Shown here piece after piece: positions 1 through 7,859 of a stretch of DNA of 38,882 bases. A program made the translations under genes and the position numbers. The notes under the pieces were generated by a model. That model was not told the DNA's origin. It made no database searches and saw nothing but the letters and a program-made list of their open reading frames with translations. The stretch spans positions 1-38,882 of the forward strand of contig DXBM01000072.1 in assembly GCA_019116525.1 (NCBI GenBank). Direction: 5' to 3'. The DNA comes from Candidatus Olsenella pullistercoris. GTDB taxonomy: Bacteria; Actinomycetota; Coriobacteriia; Coriobacteriales; Atopobiaceae. The first letter of the stretch is position 1; every line of letters starts with the position of its first letter.

Positions 1-610
1 CGGAGAGCGTGAAGGTGGCGTGGCCGCCGAACATCGCGGCGATCATGCCGGAGTCCTGCTCGGCAGCCCACCGCGCGAACTCGGCGTTCTCGGCGATTCC
101 CTGGTCACGCTTTTCGTCGCCGCGGCGGTCAGAGGTCTCGTAGCACAGGCACGCGCGGATGCCCGTCTCCTCGCAGACGTCCTTGATCGCGAAGAGGGAG
201 CCGGGAATCTCGCAGAAACTCGCGTGGTGGTCGAAGATCGTGGTCACGCCGTCGCGCAGGCTGTCGAGCACCGTGGCGTAGGCGCTCGCGCGCGTGCCGT
301 CGAGCGTGAGGTTGTCGTCGATCTTCCACCACTGCTGCTCGAGGTTCTCGAGGAAGTTGGTGGGGTTGCAGCCCTTGATGGAAAGGCCGCGGGCAAGGCC
401 CGAGTAGATGTGGGTGTGGCAGTTCACGAGGCCCGGCATGATGACGCCGCCGTGGGCGTCCACGATCTCGGCGTCCGGGTACTTCTCGGCGAGTGCCGCG
501 GCGTCCCCGACCTCGGCGATCCTCTCGCCGTCGATGGCAACGGCGCCGTTCTCGAGGTAGGCGTTGCCGGCGTCGCGCGTGATGACGCGACCGTTGGTGA
601 CGAGCAGCAT
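1..610 (-). CDS. ssnA: SsnA-type aminohydrolase, partial (C-terminus beyond window)
   Basis: This is the N-terminal ~203 residues of an amidohydrolase-superfamily enzyme; the rest runs off the window start. The N-terminal beta-sandwich begins MLLVTNGRVITRDAG. It is followed by the metal-binding HxH in VNCHTHIYSGLARG, a TVLDSLRDGVTTIFDHHAS segment and a CYETSDR stretch. These match SsnA, the putative aminohydrolase found with selenium-dependent purine-hydroxylase genes in enterics and clostridia. The ATG at 610 is preceded by an AGGAG six bases upstream. It lies 84 bp downstream of the nucleobase permease on the same strand, so the pair probably forms a purine uptake and breakdown operon. The substrate is not established; a guanine or cytosine deaminase relative is the alternative. 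This reading frame is clear although it lacks a stop in the window. Confidence 0.8.
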   Translation of the reverse strand, partial: MLLVTNGRVITRDAGNAYLENGAVAIDGERIAEVGDAAALAEKYPDAEIVDAHGGVIMPGLVNCHTHIYSGLARGLSIKGCNPTNFLENLEQQWWKIDDNLTLDGTRASAYATVLDSLRDGVTTIFDHHASFCEIPGSLFAIKDVCEETGIRACLCYETSDRRGDEKRDQGIAENAEFARWAAEQDSGMIAAMFGGHATFTLS

Positions 611-628
611 GACGTCTCCTATCTGTCT

Positions 629-652
629 GGCGAGAAGACCGACCTTCTCGCC
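629..652. repeat. Inverted pair of the GGCGAGAAG word forming a hairpin
   Basis: GGCGAGAAG (629-637), a 6-nt spacer and CTTCTCGCC (644-652) make a perfect 9-bp stem. Both halves are exact copies of the window-wide GGCGAGAAGNNC word. It sits between the permease stop and the ssnA start, so it could act as a terminator or attenuator. No U-tract follows on the minus strand. Paired uptake words used as hairpins between genes are known from Neisseria and Haemophilus; applying that here is inference. Confidence 0.7.
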
Positions 653-665
653 CCTCTTTCCTGCG

Positions 666-700
666 GAATGATACGAAGGGACTGTCCTTTCGTATCATTC
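666..700 (-). terminator. Strong hairpin over the permease stop codon
   Basis: GAATGATACGAA (666-677) and TTCGTATCATTC (689-700) pair perfectly, with GGAC/GTCC extending the stem inward. The hairpin overlaps the permease stop at 695-697. It lies 84 bp before ssnA and is followed on the minus strand by the second hairpin at 629-652. There is no T-run, so it may instead protect mRNA or tune ssnA relative to the permease. Confidence 0.5.
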
Positions 701-2032
701 TTCGGGCTTGGGAAGGATGAGGTTGAGGATGATGGCCATGATGGCGGCCGGCGTGATGGCGTTGGAGCCGATGACCGTGGTCACCCAGCTCGGCATGCCC
801 TCGCCGGCGAGGCAGCCCGAGGCCATCCAGATGCCGAGGCCAAAGACGACCGAGGTGCCCACGATCGTGGTGACGCGCGGGGTGAGGCCGTCCTTGGTGA
901 ACATGCGGACGCCGTTCATGGTGATGGTGCCGAAGACGCCCACCGTGGCGCCGCCGATGACGGGCTGCGGGATGGCCGTGAGCAGCGCGGAGAGCTGCGG
1001 GAGCAGGCCCGCCGCCGCGAAGACGGCCGCCACGATCACGAAGACCCACTTGTTGACGACCTTGTTAGAGCAGATGATGCCCACGTTCTGACCAAGCGCG
1101 GAGGTGGGCAGGCCGCCGATGAAGGCGGAGACGAGCGAGGTGCAGCCCTGGGAGACGATGGCGCCGGAGAGCTCGCGCTCGTCGGGCATGCGGTCCATGG
1201 AGCCGAGGCAGGCAGCGGAGACGTCGCCGATGACCTGGATGGCGACCATCGGGTAGACCACGGCGAGCGTGATGCAGACCTCGGGGTGGAACTCGATGGC
1301 ATAGGGCATGATCTTGGGGAACGCGAAGATGCCGGCCGAGCCCACGGCGGAGAAGTCGAGCATGCCGAAGGGCGCGGACACGATGATGCCGGCGATCATG
1401 CCGAAGAAGACGCTGCCGAGCTTGAGGGTGCCCTTGGCGAAGTTGTTGAGGCCAAAGACCACGGCAAACGTGACGAGCGCCACGCACCAGGCCTGCGGGG
1501 TGCCCCAGAGCGCAGTGCCCTCGCCGCCGGCCATGTACTTGATGGCCGTCGGGTAGAGCGAGACGCCGATGGTAAAGATCACCGTGCCCGTGACGACCGG
1601 CGGGAAGAACGCCTTGAGCTTGCCGTAGAAGATGCCAAAGAGGATGGCCGCGATGCCGCCCACGATCTCGCCGCCGAGAAGCGCGCCGAAGGAGAACGTG
1701 GCGCCCATGGCCTGGAGGGCCGGCAGGAACGCGAACGAGACGCCCATGACGATGGGCAGGTTGCCGCCGATGCGGCGGAACGGGGCAAACGCCTGCAGCG
1801 CCGTGTCTATGGCGGAGAGGATCAGCGCGACCTGGATGATGTCGGTGCGCTGCTGGGTGGTGAAGTCAAAGGTGGCCGCGATGAGGATCGCCGGCGTGAT
1901 GATGCCCGCAAACGACGCCAGCACGTGCTGGAGCGCACAGGGGATCATGTCGCCGATGGGCGGCATCCCCTCGCGTTGGAACAGGTAGTCGTGAGCGCTT
2001 GCGACTTCGGTCGTCTGCGACTTTGCCATCAT
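695..2032 (-). CDS. NCS2-family nucleobase (xanthine/uracil-type) permease
   Basis: This integral membrane nucleobase:cation symporter has about 14 hydrophobic segments. Family marks seen are ALQHVLASFAG in the first helix, a glycine-rich RRIGGNLPIVMGVSFAF segment, and the signature GGLPTSALGQNVGIICSNK in the helix 9 region. The helix 8 segment reads VAIQVIGDVSA; in XanQ/UapA-type relatives the second residue of the matching EATGD-like motif is an essential Glu, here apparently Gln. Tandem ATGs occur at 2032 and 2029 after GGAGAGGA; 2029 has the better spacing, and translation from 2080 has no ribosome site. The permease heads a minus-strand unit with ssnA and is divergent from the regulator at 2336, which probably controls it. 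Xanthine or urate is a likely substrate, not proven. Confidence 0.9.
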   Translation of the reverse strand: MMAKSQTTEVASAHDYLFQREGMPPIGDMIPCALQHVLASFAGIITPAILIAATFDFTTQQRTDIIQVALILSAIDTALQAFAPFRRIGGNLPIVMGVSFAFLPALQAMGATFSFGALLGGEIVGGIAAILFGIFYGKLKAFFPPVVTGTVIFTIGVSLYPTAIKYMAGGEGTALWGTPQAWCVALVTFAVVFGLNNFAKGTLKLGSVFFGMIAGIIVSAPFGMLDFSAVGSAGIFAFPKIMPYAIEFHPEVCITLAVVYPMVAIQVIGDVSAACLGSMDRMPDERELSGAIVSQGCTSLVSAFIGGLPTSALGQNVGIICSNKVVNKWVFVIVAAVFAAAGLLPQLSALLTAIPQPVIGGATVGVFGTITMNGVRMFTKDGLTPRVTTIVGTSVVFGLGIWMASGCLAGEGMPSWVTTVIGSNAITPAAIMAIILNLILPKPEE

Positions 2033-2054
2033 CGTCCTCTCCACGATGCTCCCA

Positions 2055-2118
2055 GTCTGTTTCGATGGTATTACGTGCATCGGCTAACAAAATGTCTGCT
2101 TCGATGAAATTCTGTTAG
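2055..2118 (-). promoter_or_regulatory. Permease leader with direct and inverted repeats
   Basis: The direct repeats GTCTGTTTCGATG (2055-2067) and GTCTGCTTCGATG (2094-2106) differ by one base and start 39 bp apart. Overlapping them, CTAACAAAAT (2084-2093) and ATTCTGTTAG (2109-2118) form a 10-bp inverted repeat with one mismatch. A further direct repeat, ACGGTCGG, lies just upstream at about 2119 and 2141. These are candidate binding sites for the divergent regulator or a leader-RNA switch. The sequence does not match the conserved core of the purine riboswitch. Confidence 0.45.
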
Positions 2119-2250
2119 ACGGTCGGTTGCGGGGCGCGAACGGTCGGCGGAACGGCTCGTTGCCAAAAAAAACACGTTGTCCTTGAATTGATATAACGCC
2201 ACGTCAGAGCCGCTCTTCTCGCCCGAGGCGACGCGTTGGGCGGTCAAGTG

Positions 2251-2292
2251 GGCCAAACAAAAAGTTTGGCCGGTCCGACTTTGGGGTACTAT
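2251..2292 (+). promoter_or_regulatory. Palindrome and -10 element ahead of the YheO-type regulator
   Basis: GGCCAAAC (2251-2258), AAAAA and GTTTGGCC (2264-2271) form a perfect 8-bp inverted repeat. TACTAT at 2287-2292 is a good -10 element for the gene at 2336. The right arm lies where the -35 should be, and the -35 itself is poor. The palindrome is therefore a likely operator, plausibly autoregulatory. The 303-bp divergent region (2033-2335) also holds the repeats at 2055-2118 and one GGCGAGAAGNNC word (2212-2223). Confidence 0.45.
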
Positions 2293-2335
2293 TTCGTGCG
2301 TTCACACACAGCGAGAAGAACGCCCGGGAGGGAGC

Positions 2336-2986
2336 ATGACCGAGGCACAGCTCGACTTCTACAAGCGGCTCGCCCACGCGCTCGCGCTGCAGTTTGGCAG
2401 CGGATGCGAGGTGGTTGTCCACGACCTGGAGGCGGCAGACCCCAGCCACTCGATCGTGGCAATCGAGAACGGGCACGTGACCGGACGCAAGCTCGGCGAC
2501 GGCCCGAGCCACGTGGTGCTCGAGGCCCTGCACGCGGGCGACGCCCAGATAGAGGACCGCCTCGCCTACCTCACCAGGACGGCCGACGGCAAGGTCCTCA
2601 AGTCCTCGACCGTCTTCATCCGGGACGAGCGCGGGCGCGCAGTGGGCATCTTCGCGCTCAACTTTGACATCACGGTGCTGAGGGCCGCCCAGGACACGAT
2701 CGGCGAGCTCATCGGCACCGAGCCGAGCGAGTCGCGCGAGCCCGAGCCCATCGTGCGCAGCGTCGCCGACCTTCTCGACGACCTCATCGAGCAGAGCGTC
2801 GAGCTCGTGGGGACGCCCGTCGCCCTCATGACCAAGGAGGAGAAGGTCCGCGCGATCCGCTACCTCAACGACACCGGCGCGTTCCTCATCACCAAGTCGG
2901 GCCCCAAGGTCTGCAAGTTCTTTGGCATCTCCAAGTACACCCTCTACAGCTACCTCGACGAGGCAAAGAACGCCCCCAAGGACTAG
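2336..2986 (+). CDS. YheO/DauR-type PAS-HTH transcriptional regulator
   Basis: The 216-residue protein has an N-terminal YheO-like PAS domain (about residues 5-125; CEVVVHDLEAADPSHSIVAIENGHVTGR, then a GIFALNFDITVLR strand). A C-terminal HTH of the DauR/HTH_22 type follows (about 165-212; TKEEKVRAIRYLNDTGAFLI, then VCKFFGISKYTLYSYL as the recognition unit). Family members sense small metabolites and control adjacent catabolic genes. The ATG at 2336 follows GGGAGGGAG. It is divergent from the permease-ssnA unit across a 303-bp region with several repeats, so local purine-gene control is the likely job. The ligand is unknown. Confidence 0.88.
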   Translation: MTEAQLDFYKRLAHALALQFGSGCEVVVHDLEAADPSHSIVAIENGHVTGRKLGDGPSHVVLEALHAGDAQIEDRLAYLTRTADGKVLKSSTVFIRDERGRAVGIFALNFDITVLRAAQDTIGELIGTEPSESREPEPIVRSVADLLDDLIEQSVELVGTPVALMTKEEKVRAIRYLNDTGAFLITKSGPKVCKFFGISKYTLYSYLDEAKNAPKD

Positions 2987-3046
2987 CGAGGGCCCTTGGC
3001 CCGCGGCGCCCACGCGAGCCGGCGGCCCTTCTCGGCATGGCCTTCT

Positions 3047-3127
3047 GAAATAACGTGCACGGTTTGTTTTTACTTTGTATATGCGCAGGAATAATTTGGG
3101 CGAAACTCAAACTGTGCGCATTATTTC
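3047..3127. repeat. Intergenic imperfect inverted repeat
   Basis: GAAATAACGTGCACGGTTTG (3047-3066) is mirrored by the 20-mer at 3108-3127, reading CAAACTGTGCGCATTATTTC, with four mismatches. A partial third unit, TGCGCAGGAATAATTT, lies between at about 3082-3097. It is AT-rich compared with its surroundings. It sits between the converging 3' ends of the regulator and the yitT-like gene. It could act as a bidirectional terminator, but the arms are not followed by T-runs on either strand. Confidence 0.55.
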
Positions 3128-3179
3128 CCGCCATCGCGACGGGAGAAGCACCTGGCACGGAGAGAAGGACTCGGAGCCG

Positions 3180-4130
3180 CTAGTTCACGCCGCGGAAGCC
3201 GCGGCCGATGATCTCTGAGCTGCTCACGATCGTGATGAAGGCGCTCGGGTCCTGAGCGCGCACAAAGAGGCGCAGGCGCATGGCCTCGCGCCGCGTGAGC
3301 ACGCTCGTGAGGATGGTCTGGCGCTTGCCGGAGTACGCGCCCCAGCCAAAGGTCACCGTGGCGGTGCGGCCCAGCTTCTTGACGATGAACTCCTCCACGT
3401 CGCGCGGGTGGTCGCAGATGACCTGGCAGACCTTGCGCTGGCGGATGGACTCGATGAAGCCGTCCACCACGAAGGTCTTGCCGATGAGCGCCAGCACGCA
3501 GTAGAGGCCCACGCGCGCGCCGAACAGGCCAATCGCTGCCACGACCACGCCCACGTCAACGGCGAAGAGCGCCTTGCCGATCTCGATGTCGGTACGCTTG
3601 CGCAAGATCATGGCGAGAATGTCCGTGCCACCGGTGGACGCGCCGATGTCAAAGACGATGGCCGACCCCACGGCGGGCAGCAGCACCGCAAAGCAGACGT
3701 CCAGCCAGAGGTCCCCGGTGACAGAGTTCGTGACCGGGAGCAGCCACTCGAGAAGCGAGGTGTAGCCCGAGAGCGCGAACGACGCGAACGCGCTCCACAG
3801 CACCGCCTTGCGGTCCAGGAACGCCAGGCCGAGAAGGACGAGCACGACGTTCATGATCCACATGTACGCGGAGACGGGGAGCGCCGGGAGCAGCGCGTTG
3901 AGAAGGATCGCAAAGCCGGTGGTCCCGCCGAAGGCGAGGTGGTTGGGCGTCTTGAAGAGCACGAGCGCCACCGCCGTCAGGACGAGCCCGAGGTTGAGCA
4001 GGCCAAAGAACTGCGGGAAGCTGTAGGCCATGCGCCTCTTGGAGAGCTTCTCGGCGCGGGCCGCCTCGTCGGGGGTCATCTCCCCCGCGACCGGCTCCAC
4101 GATCTCTTGAGACCCCGCCTCATCCCCCAT
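3180..4130 (-). CDS. YitT-family membrane protein (DUF161/DUF2179)
   Basis: The 316-residue protein has five to six membrane helices in the first two thirds, from FPQFFGLLNLGLVLTAVAL through VGVVVAAIGLFGARVGLYCV. The conserved YitT segment GASTGGTDILAMILRK follows at about 160-175. A soluble C-terminal DUF2179 domain (CQVICDHPRDVEEFIVKKLGRTATVTFGWGAYSG) completes it. Order and length are normal for the family; the function is unknown. An acidic and basic N-terminal extension of about 40 residues precedes the first helix. The ATG at 4130 follows AAGGGGAG. The gene is monocistronic as far as can be seen, with converging neighbours on its 3' side. Confidence 0.88.
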   Translation of the reverse strand: MGDEAGSQEIVEPVAGEMTPDEAARAEKLSKRRMAYSFPQFFGLLNLGLVLTAVALVLFKTPNHLAFGGTTGFAILLNALLPALPVSAYMWIMNVVLVLLGLAFLDRKAVLWSAFASFALSGYTSLLEWLLPVTNSVTGDLWLDVCFAVLLPAVGSAIVFDIGASTGGTDILAMILRKRTDIEIGKALFAVDVGVVVAAIGLFGARVGLYCVLALIGKTFVVDGFIESIRQRKVCQVICDHPRDVEEFIVKKLGRTATVTFGWGAYSGKRQTILTSVLTRREAMRLRLFVRAQDPSAFITIVSSSEIIGRGFRGVN

Positions 4131-4169
4131 CAGGCTCCCCTTCCGACGCCCTTCGGCATCGGCAGTCTA

Positions 4170-4322
4170 GCACCTCTGAGGGACGCCATGGCGAGAAGTG
4201 CGCGCGAGTTTGGGACGGCTCTGGGGCGCGTTGCGTCCGCGGCGCGCACGTTGCGGGGAGGCGCGCAGGCTGTGGGCGTTCCGACACGCAGAGGTGCCTG
4301 CAGCCCTCACGTCCTTCTCGCC
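4170..4322. repeat. Nested inverted pairs including two GGCGAGAAG words
   Basis: GCACCTCTG (4170-4178) is mirrored perfectly by CAGAGGTGC (4289-4297). Interleaved with it, GGCGAGAAG at 4190-4198 is mirrored by CTTCTCGCC at 4314-4322, which ends on the stop of the MFS remnant. The 150-bp stretch has no convincing gene. The two interleaved pairs cannot both be explained by one simple hairpin. Confidence 0.5.
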
Positions 4323-4834
4323 TAGCCCCGCCTCCGCTCGATCACGAGCGTGCGCACCAGCGAGAGGGCGAGGCCCGCCAGGACAAGGGCCGCGAGCACC
4401 CTGAACACCGTCGCGAGCCCGCCCATGAAGAGATCGGGCCGACCGGGCACGTAGCTCGTCACCGTCTGGCCGGCGAGCGCGCTCATGGTCCCGTAGAGCA
4501 CGCCCGTCGAGACGGTCACGCCGAGGGACTACCCGAGGTAGCGCATGAGGTTGCCGAGCGAGCCCACGAACCCGAGCGCCTCCGGCTCCGCGTGGCCCAT
4601 GATGAGGGAGTTGTTGGGCGACTGGAACAGCGCGCTGCCGAGCGAGGTGAACATGAGCATGGGCACGATGGCCGCGATGGGCGTGGAGAGCGCGAGCGTC
4701 GAGAGCCCGAGCAGCCCCAGGACAAAGACCAGCTGCCCCGCCAGCTTGGGCTTGATGCAGCCGACCTTGTCCGAGAGGGCGCCGGCGAGCGTCCCCACGG
4801 TCGCGTTGACGAGCGGGTAGCACGCCATCACCAG
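4322..4834 (-). pseudogene. Remnant of a DHA2-like MFS exporter
   Basis: Only the C-terminal part of a major facilitator superfamily protein remains. It starts in MACYPLVNATVGTLAGALSDK and continues through FTSLGSALFQSPNNSLIMGHAEP, typical of EmrB-like 14-helix exporters. The frame is interrupted by an in-frame TAG at 4529-4531 (MRYLG*SLGVTVSTGV), then continues unchanged to a normal C-terminus at 4322. The N-terminal half is missing, and gatB lies only about 18 bp beyond the 5' end. It is therefore 5'-truncated and carries a nonsense codon. A sequencing error could explain the stop but not the truncation. Confidence 0.8.
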
Positions 4835-4851
4835 CCGTGCGCCCCGAGGTC

Positions 4852-6360
4852 CTACGCCTCGAGCCGCTCCGCGAGCATCTTGTTGAACGCCTTGGGGTTG
4901 CCCGAGCCCTTGGCTGCCTTCATGCACTGGCCCACGAGGAAGCCGAGCACCTTCTTGTTGCCGTCGCGGTACTGCTGGACCTGATCCATGCAGCGGCCGA
5001 GCACCTCGTCCACGATGGCGCCGAGCGCGCCCTCGTCGGTGGACTGGCGCATGCCGTGAGCGTCCACGTAGGCGGCCGGGTCCTCGGACGTGCCGTTCAC
5101 CGCGTCGAGCACCTCGCGCGCCTGGGCAAACGTGATCGCGTCCTCGACGAGCAGCGCCGAGAGGCTCGCGACCTGCGCCGGCGTGAGGGCGTCGTAGCTG
5201 GGAACGAGGTTCACCATGACCTTGGCCACGGTCTCCGCGTTCTTCTCGCCCGCCGCGGAGAGCGCCTCCTCGAAGAACGTCGCCACCGACGGGTCGCCCG
5301 CGAGCTGGGCGGCATCGGCGCGCTTGAGGCCAAAGTCGGCCATGTAGCGGTCGCGCTTGGCGTCCGGCAGCTCCGGAATGCGCGCGCGGCAGCGGTCAAT
5401 GAACTCGTCCGTGAGGTCGAAGGGCGCGAGGTCCGGATCGGGGAAGAGGCGGTAGTCGTCAGCGGTCTCCTTGACGCGCATGACCACGGTGCGCCGGCGA
5501 CTCGGCTCCCAGTGGCGCGTCTCCTGGTAGACGATGCCGCCCTCCTCGAGCACCTCGGCCTGGCGGCAGATCTCATACTCGAGCGCGTCGTGCAGGCTCT
5601 TGAACGAGTTGATGTTCTTCATCTCGGTCTTGGTGCCAAACTTGGTCTCGCCGCGGCGGCGCAGCGAGATGTTGCCGTCGCAGCGCATCGAGCCGCTCTC
5701 GAGCGAGCAGTCGGAGATGCCGAGCGTGAGGAAGGTCTGGCGCAGCTTTTCCATGAAGAGGCGCGCCTCCTCGGGCGTGCGCAGGTCGGGCTCGGTGACG
5801 AGCTCGATGAGCGGCGTGCCGCAGCGGTTGTAGTCGATGAGGCTCTCGGTGGCGGCAGTGATGCGGCCCTCCTCGCCGCCCACGTGCACCATCTTGGCGG
5901 CGTCCTCCTCCATGTGGATGCGCAGGATGCGGATGGGCGCGACATAGCCGCCGTCAGCGTCCTTCTCGACCGTGTCGTCCGGGCGCTCCTTGGCACCGGC
6001 GCCAGAGACCTCCAGGTCAAGCTGGCCGTGCATGCAGAACGCCACCGGCCCCTGCGTGGTCTGGAAGTTCTTGGCCATGTCCGGATAGAAGTAGTGCTTG
6101 CGATAGAACATGGAGTGGCGCTGGATCTGGCAGTTGGTGGCCAGGCCCGCCATGACGATCGACTCGATGGCCTTCTCGTTGGGCACGGGCAGCGCGCCCG
6201 GCATGCCCAGACAGACGGGGCAGACGTTGGTGTTGGGCTCGTCGTCGTGGGAGAGGCGGCAGTTGCAGAACATCTTGGTCTCGAGCGTGGTGAGCTCGGT
6301 GTGGACCTCGAGGCCGATCACGGCCTCCCAGTCCTTGAGGACCTCGGCGAGCTTCTTCAT
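4852..6360 (-). CDS. gatB: Asp-tRNA(Asn)/Glu-tRNA(Gln) amidotransferase subunit B
   Basis: GatB is the kinase and tRNA-binding subunit of the transamidosome. With GatA and GatC it converts Glu-tRNA(Gln) and Asp-tRNA(Asn) to the amidated forms. The 502-residue protein opens with WEAVIGLEVHTELTT, then CNCRLSHDDEPNTNVCPVCLGMPG with the zinc cysteines. RKHYFYPDMAKNFQTTQ and the CGTPLIELVTEPDL block follow. The C-terminal YqeY-like helical tail ends at the typical length. The ATG at 6360 overlaps the gatA stop by 4 bp (ATGA), so translation is coupled. A GGCGAGAAG word at 5239-5250 is read here as Gly-Glu-Lys. Its 3' end abuts the MFS remnant. Confidence 0.98.
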   Translation of the reverse strand: MKKLAEVLKDWEAVIGLEVHTELTTLETKMFCNCRLSHDDEPNTNVCPVCLGMPGALPVPNEKAIESIVMAGLATNCQIQRHSMFYRKHYFYPDMAKNFQTTQGPVAFCMHGQLDLEVSGAGAKERPDDTVEKDADGGYVAPIRILRIHMEEDAAKMVHVGGEEGRITAATESLIDYNRCGTPLIELVTEPDLRTPEEARLFMEKLRQTFLTLGISDCSLESGSMRCDGNISLRRRGETKFGTKTEMKNINSFKSLHDALEYEICRQAEVLEEGGIVYQETRHWEPSRRRTVVMRVKETADDYRLFPDPDLAPFDLTDEFIDRCRARIPELPDAKRDRYMADFGLKRADAAQLAGDPSVATFFEEALSAAGEKNAETVAKVMVNLVPSYDALTPAQVASLSALLVEDAITFAQAREVLDAVNGTSEDPAAYVDAHGMRQSTDEGALGAIVDEVLGRCMDQVQQYRDGNKKVLGFLVGQCMKAAKGSGNPKAFNKMLAERLEA

Positions 6361-7859
6361 GCGAGCTCACCCCCCTTCCCGGCAAACGCGGGCGCAACGG
6401 GGGCACCGCCGTCGGGCGAGAAGGACCGCTCGATCGCGCGCGCGAACGTGAGCAGGCTGGCGTCGGCGAAGGCCGGTCCCTGGAGCTGCGCGGACACGGG
6501 CAGGCCAGACTCGGCGCCCAGGCCCAGCGGCACCGAGATGCCGCCGTTGCCGGCGATGTTGTTGGAGATCGTGAACATGTCCGACGCGTACATCTGCGTG
6601 GGGTCGCTGAGCTCGCCGAACTTGAATGCCGTGCGCGGCGCGGCCGGCATGAGGATGACATCGCACTGCTCGTAGGCGCGGGCGTAGTCCGCCGTGATGA
6701 GGGTCCGGACCTGCTGCGCCGGGTAGTAGTACTTGTCGTAGGTGCCGCTCGAGAGGAGGTAGGCGCCCAGCATCTGGCGGCGCTTGGCCTCCTCGCCGAA
6801 GCCGTGCGCGCGGGAGAGCGAGGTCTGCTCCGCGAGCGTGGCGCAGCCCTGCTCCTGGTAGCCGTAGCGCACGCCGTCGAAGCGCGCGAGGTTGGAGAAG
6901 GCCTCGCACGGCGCGATCACGTAGTAGGCGGCGATGGCGGAGGCGATGTTGGGAAGGTCGACCTCCACGAGCTCCGCGCCCTGGTCGGCGAGGGCCTTGG
7001 CCGCGGCGCTCACGGCGTCGCGCACCTCCTGCGTGAGGCCGGCGGCGTCCATGAGGGCGGGCACGATGCCCACGCGGCGGCCCTCAATGGGGTCGTTCAG
7101 GTGGGCGAGGAAATCGACGGCGACCGGCTGGCTCGTGGAGTCCCACGGGTCGCGCCCGCCCGCAGCGAGCGCGTTCATGGCCAGGGCCACGTCCTCGACG
7201 CGACGGCCGAAGGGCCCGACCTGGTCGAGCGAGGACCCGAAGGCCACCACGCCATAGCGGCTGACCGCGCCGTAGGTGGGCTTCATGCCCACGACGCCGC
7301 AGAGCGAGGCGGGCTGGCGGATGGACCCGCCGGTGTCCGAGCCCAGGGAGACCGTGACCTCGCCTGCCGCGACCGCCGCGGCGGAGCCGCCCGAGGAGCC
7401 GCCCGGCACGCGCCCCGTGTCCCAGGGGTTTGCCGTGGGGTGAAAGGCCGACGACTCGGTGGAGGAGCCGAAGGCAAACTCGTCCATGTTGGTCTTGCCC
7501 ATGGGGGTGGCGCCCGCGTCGAGCATGCGCTGGACACAGGTTGCCGTGAAGGTGGACTCGTAGTTCTCGAGCATGCGCGAGGCACAGGTGGTGCGGGTGC
7601 CCACGAGATGCATGTTGTCCTTGAAGGCAACGGGGACGCCGGCGAGCGGGCCAAGGGCCTCGCCGGCAGCGCGGGCCTTGTCCGTGGTCTCGGCGGCTGC
7701 GAGCGCGAGGTCGGCGGAGACCTGCAGGAAGGCCTGGACCTCTCCGTCACGCCGCTCGATGGCGTCGAGGGAGGCGCGGGCCACCTCGGTGGCGGAGAAG
7801 TCGCCCGCCGCCACGCCGGCGGCGATCTGGGCGGCAGAGAGCTGATCGAGGCACGCCAT
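6357..7859 (-). CDS. gatA: Asp-tRNA(Asn)/Glu-tRNA(Gln) amidotransferase subunit A
   Basis: GatA is the glutaminase subunit of GatCAB, releasing ammonia from glutamine and passing it to GatB. The 500-residue amidase-signature protein carries all three catalytic elements: Lys in GVPVAFKDNM (about residue 80), and the cis-Ser and nucleophile Ser in GGSSGGSAAAVAAG and GSDTGGSIRQPAS. The C-terminal half includes the YYPAQQVRTL region typical of GatA rather than other amidases. The start overlaps the gatC stop by one base (TGATG) and the stop overlaps gatB, giving a tight gatC-gatA-gatB order. A GGCGAGAAGNNC word near the 3' end (6415-6426) is read on the coding strand as Phe-Ser-Pro. Confidence 0.98.
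   Translation of the reverse strand: MACLDQLSAAQIAAGVAAGDFSATEVARASLDAIERRDGEVQAFLQVSADLALAAAETTDKARAAGEALGPLAGVPVAFKDNMHLVGTRTTCASRMLENYESTFTATCVQRMLDAGATPMGKTNMDEFAFGSSTESSAFHPTANPWDTGRVPGGSSGGSAAAVAAGEVTVSLGSDTGGSIRQPASLCGVVGMKPTYGAVSRYGVVAFGSSLDQVGPFGRRVEDVALAMNALAAGGRDPWDSTSQPVAVDFLAHLNDPIEGRRVGIVPALMDAAGLTQEVRDAVSAAAKALADQGAELVEVDLPNIASAIAAYYVIAPCEAFSNLARFDGVRYGYQEQGCATLAEQTSLSRAHGFGEEAKRRQMLGAYLLSSGTYDKYYYPAQQVRTLITADYARAYEQCDVILMPAAPRTAFKFGELSDPTQMYASDMFTISNNIAGNGGISVPLGLGAESGLPVSAQLQGPAFADASLLTFARAIERSFSPDGGAPVAPAFAGKGGELA

Noticed and set aside
20-2107. A 695-residue plus-strand open frame
   Set aside because: It is antisense to ssnA and the NCS2 permease, runs through two hairpins and has repetitive charged composition without domains.
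2041-2200. A purine riboswitch before the nucleobase permease
   Set aside because: The conserved core and loop-loop elements of the purine aptamer are not present; only direct and inverted repeats are seen.
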